A stretch of 64,000 bases of DNA from Lasioglossum baleicum (GCF_051020765.1 NC_134940.1:14707712-14771711); one strand, 5' to 3'; counted from the first letter of the stretch, positions 1-11,551 are shown. Notes: a model not told the origin generated them from the letters alone. Translations and numbers: made by a program.

Positions 1-57
1 ACTCGTATCTGCCATGGGTACCCGTTTAACAATTGTTTACGTACTCTTGTTTATCAT

Positions 58-258
58 TAGACTGTGAATCTTTATGCAAACTAAAAATTGTCTGCATCGA
101 TTTCGAGAAGTAGATATCAAATCGAATGTTATTTCTTCCCTCGATGATTTTAATAGAGGAGAAAACATATATTGACATGTTCAATTGTTAAAATTTTCCA
201 ACAATTTTGTATTTCATCTACTCAATTTTGCGATAAATGCATAATGATCCGCAGTCTA
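58..258. mobile_element. Family A MITE (hAT-like), full copy
   Basis: A 201-bp non-autonomous element. It starts TAGACTGTGAATCTTTATGC and ends in the inverted counterpart GATCCGCAGTCTA. Flanking octamers TTTATCAT (50-57) and TTTCTCTT (259-266) match at 6 of 8 positions, fitting a decayed 8-bp target duplication of the hAT superfamily. No reading frame inside. The family recurs across the window with the same termini and a length near 200 bp; hAT membership is inferred from duplication size. Confidence 0.75.
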
Positions 259-1969
259 TTTCTCTTACTTCAATTTATAAAGATTTATGCAACGAATCTG
301 AACTTATCGAAGCTGTAAAATTATTTATGTAGTTGCCAATAACATAGGGATTGTCTAAATTCTTCGCATGATGAATATCACGATAATATTAAGATCTCCC
401 CCAGCCGATTCGCGGTGAACTATGTGCACCAGGTGCTGACGACCTATTCCATGTCTCAGGAATGAGTAATGACACTCATGTCCCTCTGTGTGGGCTGGTA
501 AACTGTTATAATTCGCCCACCGATATCGTAGTACAGTCTATTTCATCGTCAGGCTTCGGATCGTTTCCTCTTGTTCCTTATTTCTTTCAGGTTTCGCCAA
601 TTTTTGTGTACACATTCCGAGTCGGGACGCCCACGCGTCGATGACACGTTTTCGATTCACTGCTAAAAATGTACTCTCGGTTTATCGGATGCCAGAATAA
701 GGGAATCTCCGATCTACCTGATGACTTCATTCTGAACGGATCATTTTCCAAATTTTCGTATAGGCGTCAGACTTTACTTCGTGTTGTCCAACGAACACAC
801 CGGGTGATTTCTCTTTGACGTTTGCTGTGATAAAAACGGTAGGTTTTCGGGAATGAACAGGCTATGTTCCGTGGGAATGCGGCTTAAGACCGCATGTCTC
901 TCGACAGGAATTAGTAGAGAGACTGTCATTCAGAGACCCAGACATACTACGCCATCAATACCTCCTGAACATGGGCCCAGCTATAGGTCATTGTGACAAT
1001 TAATTACTTCCGCTGAAGTTCCAAGAATTCCAAAGCAATAACTACCATTCCTCTTCGACTGGCACAAAACACTGACGATGGAACACAGAGAGATTATTAT
1101 TGTCCAAGGGTGGTTTTAACTGGCAGGGTTGACAATTCAGCCCTTTGGAGGCGAAATGTGAAAAATGAGGAGCGGTATTCAATGAATTAAAAGCGTTTAA
1201 GAGCATTGTTACGTTACTATCAACTTATTAAAACGATTCGAGAAAAGACAGGGGTGTACTAGTATCGGCCTTAGGGTAATTTTTTTTACAAAAGAGCACG
1301 TTTTCATTTGGAAGTTTTAGCAGCGGTTATTGTACACGAGGAAAGTACCACGTATGAATTATTTAGAAGGAACGCAAGTACGATTCGAACGCGTATCAAT
1401 TATTTATAACGAATACGACACGACCCGATAGAATAACAAGTCACGGGTATTCAATAATTACTGTACATTTTGTATGTCTGTATTACAATGATTCAGACGT
1501 TGCTTGGGTAAGACGTCTTATCCGATCTGACGGCTTAATTGACGTCTGCAACCGAAGACACGCGACGATCCTTCCGAGGCAGGCACGATCCTCTGCCATC
1601 GATCTCCACCCTTCCAGAATCATTGTCTTTCCCTGTGAAAGTCGACCGGGGTAAGTGTTCTCGTCTCAATTATTCTTCTCTTGCTGCAAACCCGACATCC
1701 GCAGCCCACTCGACGACGTTGGTGACGTTGCCGAAGGACACTGCGTCTGGACGGTATCAGTCTTCTGCAACACGACCACCCCCGCTTTCGCCGCAGCCGC
1801 AATACGTTGCAACCCACCACCACCCCCCCCTGTCGACCAAGAATCTCCGACGATCCTCGGACACTCGTGTACACACTTCGCTCGTACATGCCCCCCTCCA
1901 GCAAAACATTATTACATGCGAAATGTAATTGTTTACATACATTTTAACGCTTGACAAATAAGAGAAGTT
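259..1969. other. No gene seen
   Basis: Non-coding, mixed composition. Positions 1530-1650 are GC-richer and end in a donor-like GTAAGT at 1651 behind a short open frame, but no convincing acceptor precedes it. The overlapping frames at 1539-1972 on both strands lie in C/A-rich low-complexity sequence and resemble no family. Confidence 0.5.
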
Positions 1970-2280
1970 CAACCATTTTACTCGTAACAGAGTGCTCCTT
2001 CAAGAAAATCAATATGTACATCTTATTATGCGATGTTTAAGTACTACTTGCTGGGAAGTTGACCTATCTTAAATTGGAAGGATGTGGCAGCCATGTTTTT
2101 AAATTTTAAGAGAATGCTTGGAGAAGTTACAAGAAATTTCACCATTTTTTCATGTAGAACATCGTGTTTCTTTGAAAAATTAATATGTGTATCTTATGAT
2201 GTGATATCTGAGAAGTACTTGCTGGGAAGTTGACCTATCTTAAACTGGAAGGACGAGGGAGCCATTTTTGCAAAGCTGTG
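1970..2280. repeat. Two-copy tandem duplication, about 171-bp period
   Basis: Two adjacent diverged copies. The shared block TACTTGCTGGGAAGTTGACC occurs at about 2045 and 2216, giving a 171-bp period, and nearby blocks (TTAATATGT/TCAATATGT, GGCAGCCAT/GGGAGCCAT) keep the same spacing. A related piece with GGCAGCCATTTTTGC lies near 28606, so the unit belongs to a dispersed repeat. Confidence 0.7.
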
Positions 2281-2510
2281 TCTGCACAAAAGAGAAATAG
2301 GCTCGGAGTCGCCAGATTAAGGGGTTAGGCTCGTTTTTATAGGATTCAAGGGTGCGGTATGCGCGTTCACATTTCTTAATAATACAAAGATGGGGGTTCC
2401 AGTAGTCAAAAGTGCTAGACAAAAGAGGCCGCGATCGCCCTTAAAAGTCCTATTTTCACGTTTACGAGGCGTAATTTGCATTAAGCATACAGCTCTGCGT
2501 ATGTAGCTAC
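2281..2510 (+). repeat. Dispersed repeat family D, copy 1
   Basis: Contains AATACAAAGATGGGGG and GTTTACGAGGCGTAATTTGC, shared with 18360-18530 in the same orientation and with 2905-3060 inverted. A family C terminus (AGTCGCCAGATTAAG) is embedded near 2309. No coding potential. The superfamily is not identified. Confidence 0.6.
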
Positions 2511-2904
2511 AGTAAATCCTTATAAATCCTCTATAAACGCAAAAGCCTCGGGGAGGTTCGTTTGCATATTTCGTAGACGGAGACTATTTTTTTGAGCTTC
2601 AAAAACCGAGCAGTGTTGGTGCAATGTTTGGTCTTATTTTAAGCAGAAAAATGCCACGAATATATTGGTGAAAGTTTCATACAAAAATAAGTAATAATAA
2701 AAAAGATTAAATATTGGTGTTACATTGTAAGGACGCACGGGCTTTTGAACTGTGCCGACGACTGCGACACTCCGCGTCGCATTAGTAGTGGTTCACACTA
2801 CTCAGATCAGAAATCAGATTACTACAGTGGAGGGGATATTTTTGTTGCGTTTATCGTGTACGGCCTTTTAGCGTTTATAGATGATTTACTGTATTTTCAT
2901 AAAG

Positions 2905-3060
2905 CTGCGACAGCTACATGCTTCCGAATAATGCGAATTACGTCACGTAAACGTAAAGGTAGGACTTTTGAGGGCGATCGCGGTCTAGATTGATCTTTTA
3001 TCTAGCGCTTTGGACTACTAAAAATATTGCACCCTTGCAATCCTGGAAACTATTCTATCC
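2905..3060 (-). repeat. Dispersed repeat family D, inverted copy
   Basis: Diverged reverse complement of 2340-2500: the paired blocks AAATTACGCC-like and GGGCGATCGCG match in reverse order. Together with copy 1 it forms a long, loose inverted repeat around 2511-2904, which holds nothing else recognisable. Confidence 0.5.
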
Positions 3061-3061
3061 C

Positions 3062-3165
3062 CTTAAGACTTATGTCCCCACTCTAGCTTCCTATTTTACG
3101 ATGCTATTCCCCCACGAAACTGCACAAAATTCGTGCTCCCTCCCCTCCTCTAGCGATTTTGCCTC
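3062..3165 (+). mobile_element. Family C MITE fragment
   Basis: Degenerate internal part of family C. It shows the order TTAAGACTTATGTCCCCACT, a CTATTCCCCCAC block and AATTCGTGCTCCCTCCCCTC, as in the better copies at 4511 and 31139. The middle section with the CACGTG motif is deleted and both termini are lost. Confidence 0.6.
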
Positions 3166-4510
3166 CTTCTACACTTCACAGGAGTTTGGTGGGGAGGACC
3201 CAGGAGTAGGGAGAGGAGTCCTGACTGAAGTACAAGCATGCATGATGTACTAAGTTTATATTCGAGATCTTCGTGACCCGTATATAGAACATGGGACTGT
3301 GACCTTGTTAATGATCCATAAAACCATTTGATAATAGCGAGAGGTACACGATGTTACCACCGATAGTAAATTGAGGACTGCACGCGGAGGGAAGGGTTTC
3401 CCCCAGCACAGCAAGCAAGAAAAGTGGCAGTAAATCCTTCGCATTACACTTGTTCCGTGTCAGAAATCGTAGGAAATGTTAAGGATGTATGATGTGAGAA
3501 CGATAAATGGTTATTTTTACACCGGCGACACATACGGAGAGTCTACACCGTTGGTAACGATAACTGCAATCTTTTTGTCAGTTGACTTTACGTGTTGCGA
3601 GACTGTTCATATTTTTTTAATGACCGGGTTTTATCTGCGATTTGTGTGACGCAATCTTTGCTTTATTATGTAGCACACTTCGAAATGCGGAGTCACTTAA
3701 GACACGCGAAAGTCGGCAATTTTTTTCTCGCACAGTGAATTTGTTAATTTCAAAGACTCGTTGTTTCTTAAAAATTCTTATTTTTTAAATTCTAGCTAAG
3801 AACGATTTTAGTTCTCAGTTTACATAGTAATTGTTGCGTATGCTTGACGCGCTCTTATCGATCTCGACGCCACCTGTTTCCTTTGATTCGTAACAATTTA
3901 ATTAATTAAATGCGGAGTAATTTGCCAATGATAATGTTATCTTTCAGAATGTAAATGTATGCGAAGCGCTTAACGAAGCATCGTTTATGTGAATTAATGG
4001 AATATCCATATGATCGATAACACTCGTAACATTCATGATTCACGAGGATTGTATCGCGTTCGGCGGTAGATGTTTCCAATATTTCAACGTAAGCTCTGTA
4101 CCATCTTTTCGGAGCAACGTTGCAATTTATCATTCGTAATTACGGAGAATGAATTACATCTCGTGTTTGTTAATTCACCGAGAAATTTTCGCGAGAGCGT
4201 ACCCGCCTCTCGGGAACGAGGGGCATTGTTTTAATTGAAAATGGCGGTCAAAGTAATTCGATCAACTGCGAAACATATTCGAGAGTAACCTTTGAACGAA
4301 GATTGACGTTTCTACCACGTGACAGTTCATTAACGGATCAACGCATTGTATCCTTGCAATCAAAGACCGGAGGTTTAGTCGGTCAAATTGTTTTATGGTC
4401 GTCCTGCCTCTAGAGTAGGCTGGGGCAATTTCTACCCCACTGTCGCTTCACACCTCTCACTACCAGTGTACCGGGTTCCCCCACTGTCAACTATAATATT
4501 TCATATTACC
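3166..4510. other. No gene seen
   Basis: Non-coding. A pyrimidine-rich piece at 4388-4500 resembles parts of family C but is too diverged to assign. Reading frames are short and featureless. Confidence 0.45.
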
Positions 4511-4660
4511 CAGAGTCGCCAGATTAAGATTCGTGTCCCCACTCTACCTTCCTCTTCTCTCTCTACGACGCTATTCTCCCACTGTCCGATACTGGCAGAG
4601 AGAGGGTAACTTTTTCCCCCTTCAATTCGTGTTCCCTCCCCTCATCTTCCCGACAGAACC
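4511..4660 (+). mobile_element. Family C MITE, left end intact
   Basis: Begins CAGAGTCGCCAGATTAAGAT and runs through GTGTCCCCACTCTACCTTCC, ACTGGCAGAGAGAGGG and CCCTCCCCTCATCT, the fixed order of the family. The right terminus, expected as a CTGGCGACTCTG-type sequence, is degraded. The central CACGTG part is absent. Non-coding. Confidence 0.7.
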
Positions 4661-4769
4661 TAAGAGTGGGGTTTCGCAGATCCCTCTGCGCCCCATTGTG
4701 TTAAACAGTCTCTGAAACAGTGTTTATTCATTATAGAGTTGGGCAATAATCAACTAATATTTAAAAATG

Positions 4770-5342
4770 CAGAGGTGGGCATTATTTGGCGAAACAAATA
4801 TTTCAAATACTATTTAATATTTTACATTTGATTTTGCTTAAAGAAAATAGTATCTTAAATAAGATTTACAATTTCGCGAAAGAATATTTCTATTATAACA
4901 ATTTGATCCCCCCAAAATAAAATATTTCTATTTTAACAATCGGAAACACGAAATACAATATTTTACTTTTTGCATTGTTGTAATACTCTGAGAAACCGCA
5001 TAAACATACAGTCTGTCTTATTCGTTAAGAAACGATTTGCACCCATAAATGTATTGAATTCGAACCATTATTTTCAGCAGTAATATTTAAAATTGTCATT
5101 GAAAATAAAGACAAAATACAAATATTTTCAATATTCTTCAAATAAAATACTATTTTCAAACAAATTACTGCCTCAAATAAATTATTTTATTTTCAAAAAT
5201 TACTGCACCAAACAAATTATTTTATTTTCAAAAATTACTGCACCAAATAAAATATTTTATTTTCGAAGTTGCACACATACTTTAAAAAATAAATAGGATT
5301 ATTTACTGTTTACTATTTAAAATACTATTTCCCCCAGCTCTG
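4770..5342. mobile_element. Family B MITE (hAT-like), 8-bp duplication
   Basis: A 573-bp element with short terminal inverted repeats CAGAGGTGGG and CCCAGCTCTG. Flanks TAAAAATG (4762-4769) and TAGAAATG (5343-5350) agree at 7 of 8 positions, an hAT-type duplication. The interior is very AT-rich, with AAATATTTTATTTTC-like motifs in both orientations, and has no transposase frame. Confidence 0.8.
5164..5268 (+). repeat. 35-bp tandem repeat, three units
   Basis: The block ATTACTGC recurs at 5164, 5199 and 5234, a 35-bp period, each time followed by a CAAATAA-type block and TTATTTTATTTTC. It lies inside the 4770-5342 element and shows that the core grew by tandem amplification. Confidence 0.8.
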
Positions 5343-5560
5343 TAGAAATGACTAATAGTCTTTTTCAATGTTAGTCATAGCAAAATAGTCATTAGTCAAA
5401 ACTTTTTGATTAGTTAGTGATGACTAAATTGCAAATAGTAATATACTAAATTAGTATAGTTATTAATATTTGAACATAATCAATCATTCTGTAAGTTTTT
5501 TTTACGATTGTAAAACTGCATTGACGATTTTATTATACTGTTGAGTAACATTCGGTGCTC

Positions 5561-6789
5561 TTTTATAACATAAAGGTTTCTGATCATAGTGCAAAAGGAA
5601 TTAGTCCCAGATTTGCACAGATTGAAGATTTATAACTAGTTTAAGTAGAGAGAATATTAATACTTGCTTTCACAATTTTTTATCTAGACCTGTATTGAAT
5701 GTTTTTAAATATCGGTTCGAAAAGAAACAGTTATTCTACTGTAACGAGTGTTCGAATGTTAATTCAGTTAGCTGTAGATAAAAACTAATTGGATAAGTAC
5801 ACTGTACTTGAATATCGATATACCATATTTTTATCAATTTTTCCGATATTCCATTTATTGTAATCGAGGCAGTTTTCGATTTCGCTTTATTAAATATTTG
5901 TTACATTTCATATCTTTCCAGCTGCTAAGTCGCATCAATTTTTCATTTCCGAGCGATCGCGATACATTTACGAACGATAATATGATTTTCCTGTTAATGT
6001 TATAATAATATCGAAACTGTTGGAAATACGTTTTCCCCCGAAGGTTACCCGTCACTGTATATGCATCGCATAAATGTTTTATTGTCCTGTTCAAATTACG
6101 TTGCAGTTTGAGTACAGGCTACCCCCCTCGCCCGTCCGATTCAGACAGAGTTATACGTTTAGCTTTGTACAATTTAACGTTTTGTTAGATCGTTACGAGC
6201 GAGCGTAACCTAGATTTACGACCCGCGAAATTCAAAATTCGGATTGCGGTGCACGGGTGCTAATGGCATGTTTGAGGACCGAACGCGCTAAACTCCGGCG
6301 TTAATTAGCTAATCATTGTGTTTGAGCGTACGAGACTGTTCGATAAAGCAGTGAAACGTAATACATAAGTGAATCAATTAGCGAAAAAGGAACCGTTCCA
6401 TTCGGTTCGAAAGTGAACATTATAATATAACTGAATTATATAATTGTTGAAATTATGTTCTCAGTTCAGCTATAGAAAACAGTAATAACGACTGTATAAA
6501 TATATTCATAAAATACAGTTATTCTTGCATTTTAGTACCTAGGAGGAAATTGACCACAGCAGGGAACAGCACCGTGTATTCTTTCGAACTGTTCTTTTAA
6601 TTGGCACTGTATTTCATTGCTGGATTGTGGAGTTTATGCAATTTATAACACCCACCATCATTCTGGGACTCGGTTCAGAATAATGGCCAATAAAAATCTT
6701 TATTTCCTTTTGTTACGACTGTTACGTAACCTTCAATACAGCAATCAATTCTCTGCTTTGTATTAACGTATAATCGATCGATTACAACT
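5561..6789. other. No gene seen; possible conserved non-coding patch
   Basis: No coding evidence. About 6180-6330 is GC-richer than its surroundings and includes TTAATTAGCTAATCATT, two closely spaced TAAT-type homeodomain-like cores. This could be regulatory, but a single short motif is weak evidence. Confidence 0.35.
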
Positions 6790-7397
6790 CAGAGTTGGAC
6801 AGTAATTAATTACATGAGTATTTAATTACATCTTCAATTACATGTGCAAAAGTGGACTATAATTACAATAAGAAAATGGTTAAATGGTCCAAAATATAAA
6901 AATTAGTCGTTTAAAAGAACAATTACGCTGAAGTAATTGTTGGACTCAATTGCAATTACTCTAATCGTGTTAAGTAATTGCAATTACTCTTTCCACAATT
7001 ACTATAATTGTAATTACATGTAATTGTAATTTTATTTCTGCAATTTCAAGTAATTGTAATTGGTAGTTGCGATTACTTAACGCCAAAATGGCAGTAAAAA
7101 AAGTAATTAGATACCTACTCAATGGAAATGTCTAAAAAGAACAAACAAAAAGCATATGTTGTATATTATCCGACTACAACTTTGAAATGAGGGTCATTTT
7201 GAAAAGTAATGGTAATCGTTTTTGGGATATATCAAATAATTAGCTACAAATAAATATTTAATGAATAATAAATATTTCCTAACATATGCTTTTTGTTTGT
7301 TCTTTTTAGACATTCCCATTGAGTACGTATCTAATTAATGTTGTAATTGCAACAATTACTTGTAATTGTAATTGAAATTACATTTTGCCCAACTCTG
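6790..7397. mobile_element. Family B MITE (hAT-like), perfect 8-bp duplication
   Basis: A 608-bp element with termini CAGAGTTGGACA and TGCCCAACTCTG. The identical octamer TTACAACT flanks both sides (6782-6789 and 7398-7405), which is strong evidence for an hAT-type insertion. The core is a degenerate array of AATTGTAATTAC-like motifs in both orientations, plus a separate inverted repeat. No transposase frame, so it is non-autonomous. Confidence 0.9.
7106..7336. repeat. Inverted repeat nested in a family B MITE
   Basis: Arms of roughly 55 bp (about 7106-7160 and 7280-7336) are near-perfect reverse complements: AGAACAAACAAAAAGCATAT against ATATGCTTTTTGTTTGTTCT. They border about 120 bp of unrelated sequence. 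Probably a second small element inserted in the first, or fold-back growth of its core. Confidence 0.75.
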
Positions 7398-8610
7398 TTA
7401 CAACTTAACTGTGGCCCATTTCTAAAAAATGCTGCAACTTCAAATATTCCGAAAAACTTTCAAAAATGTTTATCGTAACAATTTACGAATGTTTATTTTA
7501 TAACTACTACAGATTTGAAGATTAAAGCCTCCTCTTTACAAATAACCCTTTACAAATTGATATGCGATTTTGTCTCACTGTTTTATAGAAAGAAAATCAA
7601 AAATTTAATGTGTCGTTGTAAAGTGAAAGCTTCAATATTCAAATCTGTGGTAGTTTGAGTCATAGTGAGGGAACAAGTCTTAATCTGTCCACTCTGCGTT
7701 TGTTCCACTGTACAAGACCGACGCAGGGATCCACATTACTGTTCTCGTTTGCATTCGAATGAAAGCGTTGCAAAATCGAAGTCAATAACTTCAAAAATAA
7801 ATTCATAAAAGAAATGTTTGCATAAAAGAATGCTCGGTCGAGATCGTAATTCCTTTATTGCATTCGAAACCGGTAGATTATAATCCGTAGAATGGTTTTC
7901 CCTGAAGAAGAGAGTTACGTCGAAGAAATCGTAGAACCGCGAAGATGATGGAATTATGAGTGTTGATTCTCGGGGGGGTTTTAACGAACACGGATTCCCC
8001 GTTGATAAGAAAGCGTACGGGTTCGCGCGTTCATTATTCGTAACAGACTCGTTAGTGGTGAAAATGTAAATGGCCCATACGGGAGAAACGGCACGAAAGG
8101 AATGATAAAAGGATACTACTTCCCTTTCCTGAGACACTTCGCCGCCGAGTAAAAGTTGCGGTACGAGTTCGGAGACCGGAAACGCGTGCGTTTAACGTAC
8201 TATAGTGATTAATCTTCGCGTTTGTTGAAGCAGGAAGGGCTGATCCAACTGCTAGATAATCCTGTGAACGGCCTCTTTTCCGCTGGTAACGATCAAACAA
8301 TAATAATCACAACGTTCCCTCTTACATCTCAAGCAATACGATCGGATTTTTCTTTTCCTATTATACGCGGTCTAATACGTTTCTAATAATACTTCATCCC
8401 CGTACGATTACCGCACTTTTTGCTGTATTTGTTGCGTTATGATTCACGTACGAATGACCAGCATTTATGTCGCCATTTATGACGAGAGTGATCGGCCTGT
8501 AACCATCGCGAACAAAAGTATTGACGCAGCTAGCTTTTAATTATACATTGCACACGGGTAGTCGTATATGGTGCTCGGTTAATTTTTTGTAACATCAGAA
8601 CTGTTGTCGT
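7398..8610. other. No gene seen
   Basis: Non-coding sequence. Open frames on the minus strand around 7736-8300 carry no recognisable domain and have no supporting splice signals. Confidence 0.45.
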
Positions 8611-8762
8611 TAGATTGCGGACACCATTATGCGTTTATGAAAAATTTTAAAAATCGAAGATGCCAATATATGACTTCTCCTCTATTAAAATCATGAACGG
8701 AAGAAACAAACATTCAATTCATATAGAGACAATTTTTATTTTGCATAAAGATCCGCAATCTA
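8611..8762. mobile_element. Family A MITE, short copy
   Basis: A 152-bp copy starting TAGATTGCGGACACCATTAT and ending TTTTGCATAAAGATCCGCAA plus TCTA. Flanks GTTGTCGT and GTTACCGC agree at 5 of 8 positions, and every difference is a transition, as expected for an old duplication. About 50 bp of the core is deleted relative to the 200-bp copies. Confidence 0.7.
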
Positions 8763-9582
8763 GTTACCGCATATAACAACGTATAGGTCTTTAGAAGAAA
8801 CATACCAGGAACAAATTCAATGAGGAAGGTGAAAGAGAAACATTCTATGCGGTGTTTCAAAAAAAAAAATATCGTGAAACCTGAAACAGTCTTTGTGGGA
8901 AAAGAGCGTAGCAAAGCGACAGAGAGTATCTGGAAAACCATAGGACAGGGAACGCGCAATGCACACGAACAGTAATTAACGCGTTTGTCTAGGATGGCAA
9001 AAGGTGTGAACACGAATCCCGGCGCAGAGTTTCGAACTCTCTCGCCTTCGGGTCTCTTTTTTTCCATCTCGAAATCCCCCGTCTGTGACCGGCAAACACG
9101 TGCGACACACGTTTTTAATCGACAATATCTTCGTGCACACAGTCGGGTGTATTCAGGGGAATATTCCCTCTCTGCCAATACCGGATTAGTCACGTGACGA
9201 AAGTAATTAAACTTACTTATTAAATATAAAAGTACCACTGCTGTAATTAGAAACATTCAACACAAAACTTATCGGTTAACTTAAACTTTTTTTTAACGAT
9301 TCAAGACTGTCCTTTCGGATAATCGAGGCTCCACTGCATTCAATTTTGCAGCGTTTACATGGGACTGCCCCCTTAAGTCCACTGTCGACTCGGAGACACG
9401 CGTCGAATACAATAGCCGGCCGGTTCACACGGAATAACTTAGCATCTGCTTCTCTTGTTTACAAATTCTCGTCTGGATGCCCGGTGACTTATGCTTATCG
9501 ATTGTCCCTTTACAGTCGCGGTGTATTAATCGACGAAGCCCTTCGATAACAATTTGTCGATCCACCCGCCGACCAAAAATTA
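8763..9582. other. No gene; includes a family C scrap
   Basis: A 180-codon minus-strand frame (8714-9256) crosses the family A end and a family C scrap at about 9150-9200 (CCCTCTCTGCCAATACCGGA, then TCACGTGA), so it is not a gene. The rest is unassigned. Confidence 0.5.
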
Positions 9583-10016
9583 TTAGGTGTGCCAATAAGT
9601 TGTTTCCCCCTTTTTGGCAAATCGAAGATTTTATTACACATTTTGCGTACATAAAAGTCTGGCGACTCCCAATCTTTCTGTCAATTCTTCTTGCGTCTGG
9701 GTCGGATTTTCGTTGAGCAATTCCTCTAACTGGCCGTCATCAAACTTTCTCGGTGCACCTGAACGGTCGTCGTCTTCCAAAGAAAAATTTCCCTCTTCAA
9801 ATCTTTGGTACCATTTTTTGCATGTTCTGTAAGATATAGCGGTCTCTTCAAGTGTCGTACAAACCATTTCAGTAGCTTCTTAGATTATTCTTATAGACTC
9901 TTCTTAAAACTAAAAGAACGCTCCTTCGGATGGCACCAAAATCGGGAAGTAATTCGAATTCAGTCAAACGTTATGATTATAGAAAGAAAGGGGAAGGAAC
10001 TTATTTGCACACCTAA
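9583..10016 (-). mobile_element. Internally deleted mariner element
   Basis: Terminal inverted repeats TTAGGTGTGCCAATAAGTT and its diverged partner AACTTATTTGCACACCTAA, each flanked by TA (9581-9582 and 10017-10018), the target duplication of the Tc1/mariner superfamily. At 434 bp it is about a third of a full mariner. It keeps only the N-terminal part of the transposase, on the minus strand. Confidence 0.85.
9634..9867 (-). pseudogene. Mariner transposase N-terminal helix-turn-helix fragment
   Basis: A 77-codon frame reading SYRTCKKWYQRFEEGNFSLE, then DDDRSGAPRKFDDGQLEELL and NENPTQTQEELTERLGV. This matches the DNA-binding N-terminus of mariner/SETMAR-type transposases (WYxRFxxGxxSLEDDxRSGxP motif). 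After LGV the frame runs straight into terminal sequence and stops, so the catalytic DDE/D domain is deleted. The true start lies further upstream in a broken frame. It cannot encode an active transposase; a residual terminus-binding peptide is conceivable but untested. Confidence 0.85.
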
Positions 10017-11363
10017 TATTTATGTTATTAATACATATGTAGTGTATAATAAACAGTCCTTTACCACATTCTGGCCCACTATGCGCCGCGGCCAAGATTG
10101 AGCCGAGATCCAAGAACGGGTTCGCTCGCAATCTAGGCCCGATCGAGGCCTATGACACAAGCCTGATCAAGATCAAGATACAACATTTACTCGCCACTTG
10201 ACCCTGTCCCAGTCTGCGTATAGCATCACGCTAATTTAGACTTCACCCAGATAGAGTTTCTTTGAACCACTTGCTCGTCAATCGTTCCAGAAGCGCCACA
10301 CGACGCGACGCGTTACGAGTCGCCTAACTGGACGAACGGGCGACTTTATAACATTCATATATTCACTGGTAAATTCCGTCAATGAAATCACGAAAACACT
10401 AGCACGGTAGATAATCGACTAAATTTTATACATTTGTATATGCATACATTTTCTCTGAACTTGTTGACTACCAAATCGATCACATGTGGATGACACTAAT
10501 CTTCAATCAGTTTTAGAAATTCATTTAACCTCGATGTATTCGAGTAAATCGACTATCATTTTTAAAATGCAAGAGCACTGTGTGTTACATTTTAACTTTC
10601 TGCTATCGGTTTTATTAGCCGTAATGCTTTGGGAATGTTTAACAAGCTATCAAATTCATTAATTCATTTGAAAACGCGAATACTTTTATCTTTCTGTTCA
10701 CGAGTTCAGCCTGAAAAAGAGCGCAGCAACTGCGCGAACACTGCGTTCGGTATGAATATTAGGATACAGTGGCGGAACTGCGGCACATTTAACAAAATTA
10801 AGCCGACTTCTCTTCGGGTGTTTTAAGAAGCGCCAGTAAAAAAATCCCATGATCCTCCAGCAGCGCAGTATAAGACCGGGTCGCCGAGCGTTCTATGTGC
10901 GTCTGTAAAAATTCTTGATACGTGGTCGTGTGTTATCAGAGGTATGTCCAGTAGCCTAAGGTGGAGAGCAGGAAAAAAAAAGAAGTAGGTTCGCGAACAA
11001 GTGCAACGAGTCTGGACGCGGTAGAACACGTTAGAGCCGAGTAGAATCGCGACGAGTCCTGTCCCGTGTATCCTCTTCTGTCCTCTTCCACCTGCCGTCG
11101 CCAGTTTTTACGTTCTCGCTCGTCTTCCCAGTCGCTATTTCTCCTTTTTTTCCCTTCAACTGTCTCGTCTCTCCCGCTTACCAAATTTTTTACCGGTCTC
11201 TCGAACCTGCACGTCGAATGTGGACCAGCACGTCGCCACGGATGTTGCCCGGATATCGATAGCTACCAACCGGAGGCGGATGCGCCATTTTTCCTTGTTT
11301 TCTTTCGGAATAAGGTTACCGATCACATGAACTCGAGGATCTCTGATTCGTACGGCGCGCATT
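10017..11363. other. No gene seen
   Basis: Unassigned. A hAT-like terminus CAGTGGCGG occurs near 10767 without a recognisable partner. A donor-like GTATGT at about 10942 follows a short open stretch, but its acceptor is poor. 11000-11350 is GC-richer with a pyrimidine-rich tract and no coding signature. Confidence 0.4.
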
Positions 11364-11548
11364 GGAGTATTTGGCCCGGAAAGTCGGAGAAAAGTCGATT
11401 TCAAAATTTTGCGTGCAATTTTTGCTATTCGACGTAGTTAGCCCGAAGAATAAGGCTTCGGATTGTTTTATTTTATTCGTACACTCGTGAAGTACTCTAA
11501 TTCATTGAGAGTCCTTTCAAGAAAGTACATTCCTTGGACACCCTGTAT
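11364..11548 (+). repeat. Dispersed repeat, pair with 58054-58200
   Basis: Shares ordered blocks with 58054-58200: GTATTTGGC, AAAAGTCGATTTC, TTTTGCGT, TCGTACAC/TTGTACAC and CGTGAAG. It ends TTTCAAGAAAGTACATTCCT followed by ACACCCTGTA, a terminus seen throughout the window. Confidence 0.6.
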
Positions 11549-11551
11549 GTA

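Larger units (their letters stand above)
4701..5560 (+). repeat. Dispersed repeat interrupted by nested MITEs
   Basis: The outer parts match 58224-58460: TTAAACAGTCTCTGAAACAG at about 4700 and CTAAATTAGTATAGTTATT at about 5449. Between them, this copy carries extra DNA that starts AGAGTTGGGCAATAAT (about 4736), contains the 4770-5342 element, and continues with TAGTCATTAGTCA-type low-complexity sequence. It appears to be an older repeat holding at least one, probably two, nested MITEs. Confidence 0.55.

Noticed and set aside
1539..1650. Possible exon ending at the GTAAGT donor at 1651
   Set aside because: No supported acceptor and no recognisable peptide; the frame continues past the donor in low-complexity DNA.
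8714..9256. 180-codon minus-strand open frame
   Set aside because: It overlaps a family A end and a family C scrap, shows no domain, and has no consistent upstream or splice context.
10855..10941. Possible exon before the GTATGT near 10942
   Set aside because: The acceptor is weak (few pyrimidines) and the peptide matches nothing known to me.
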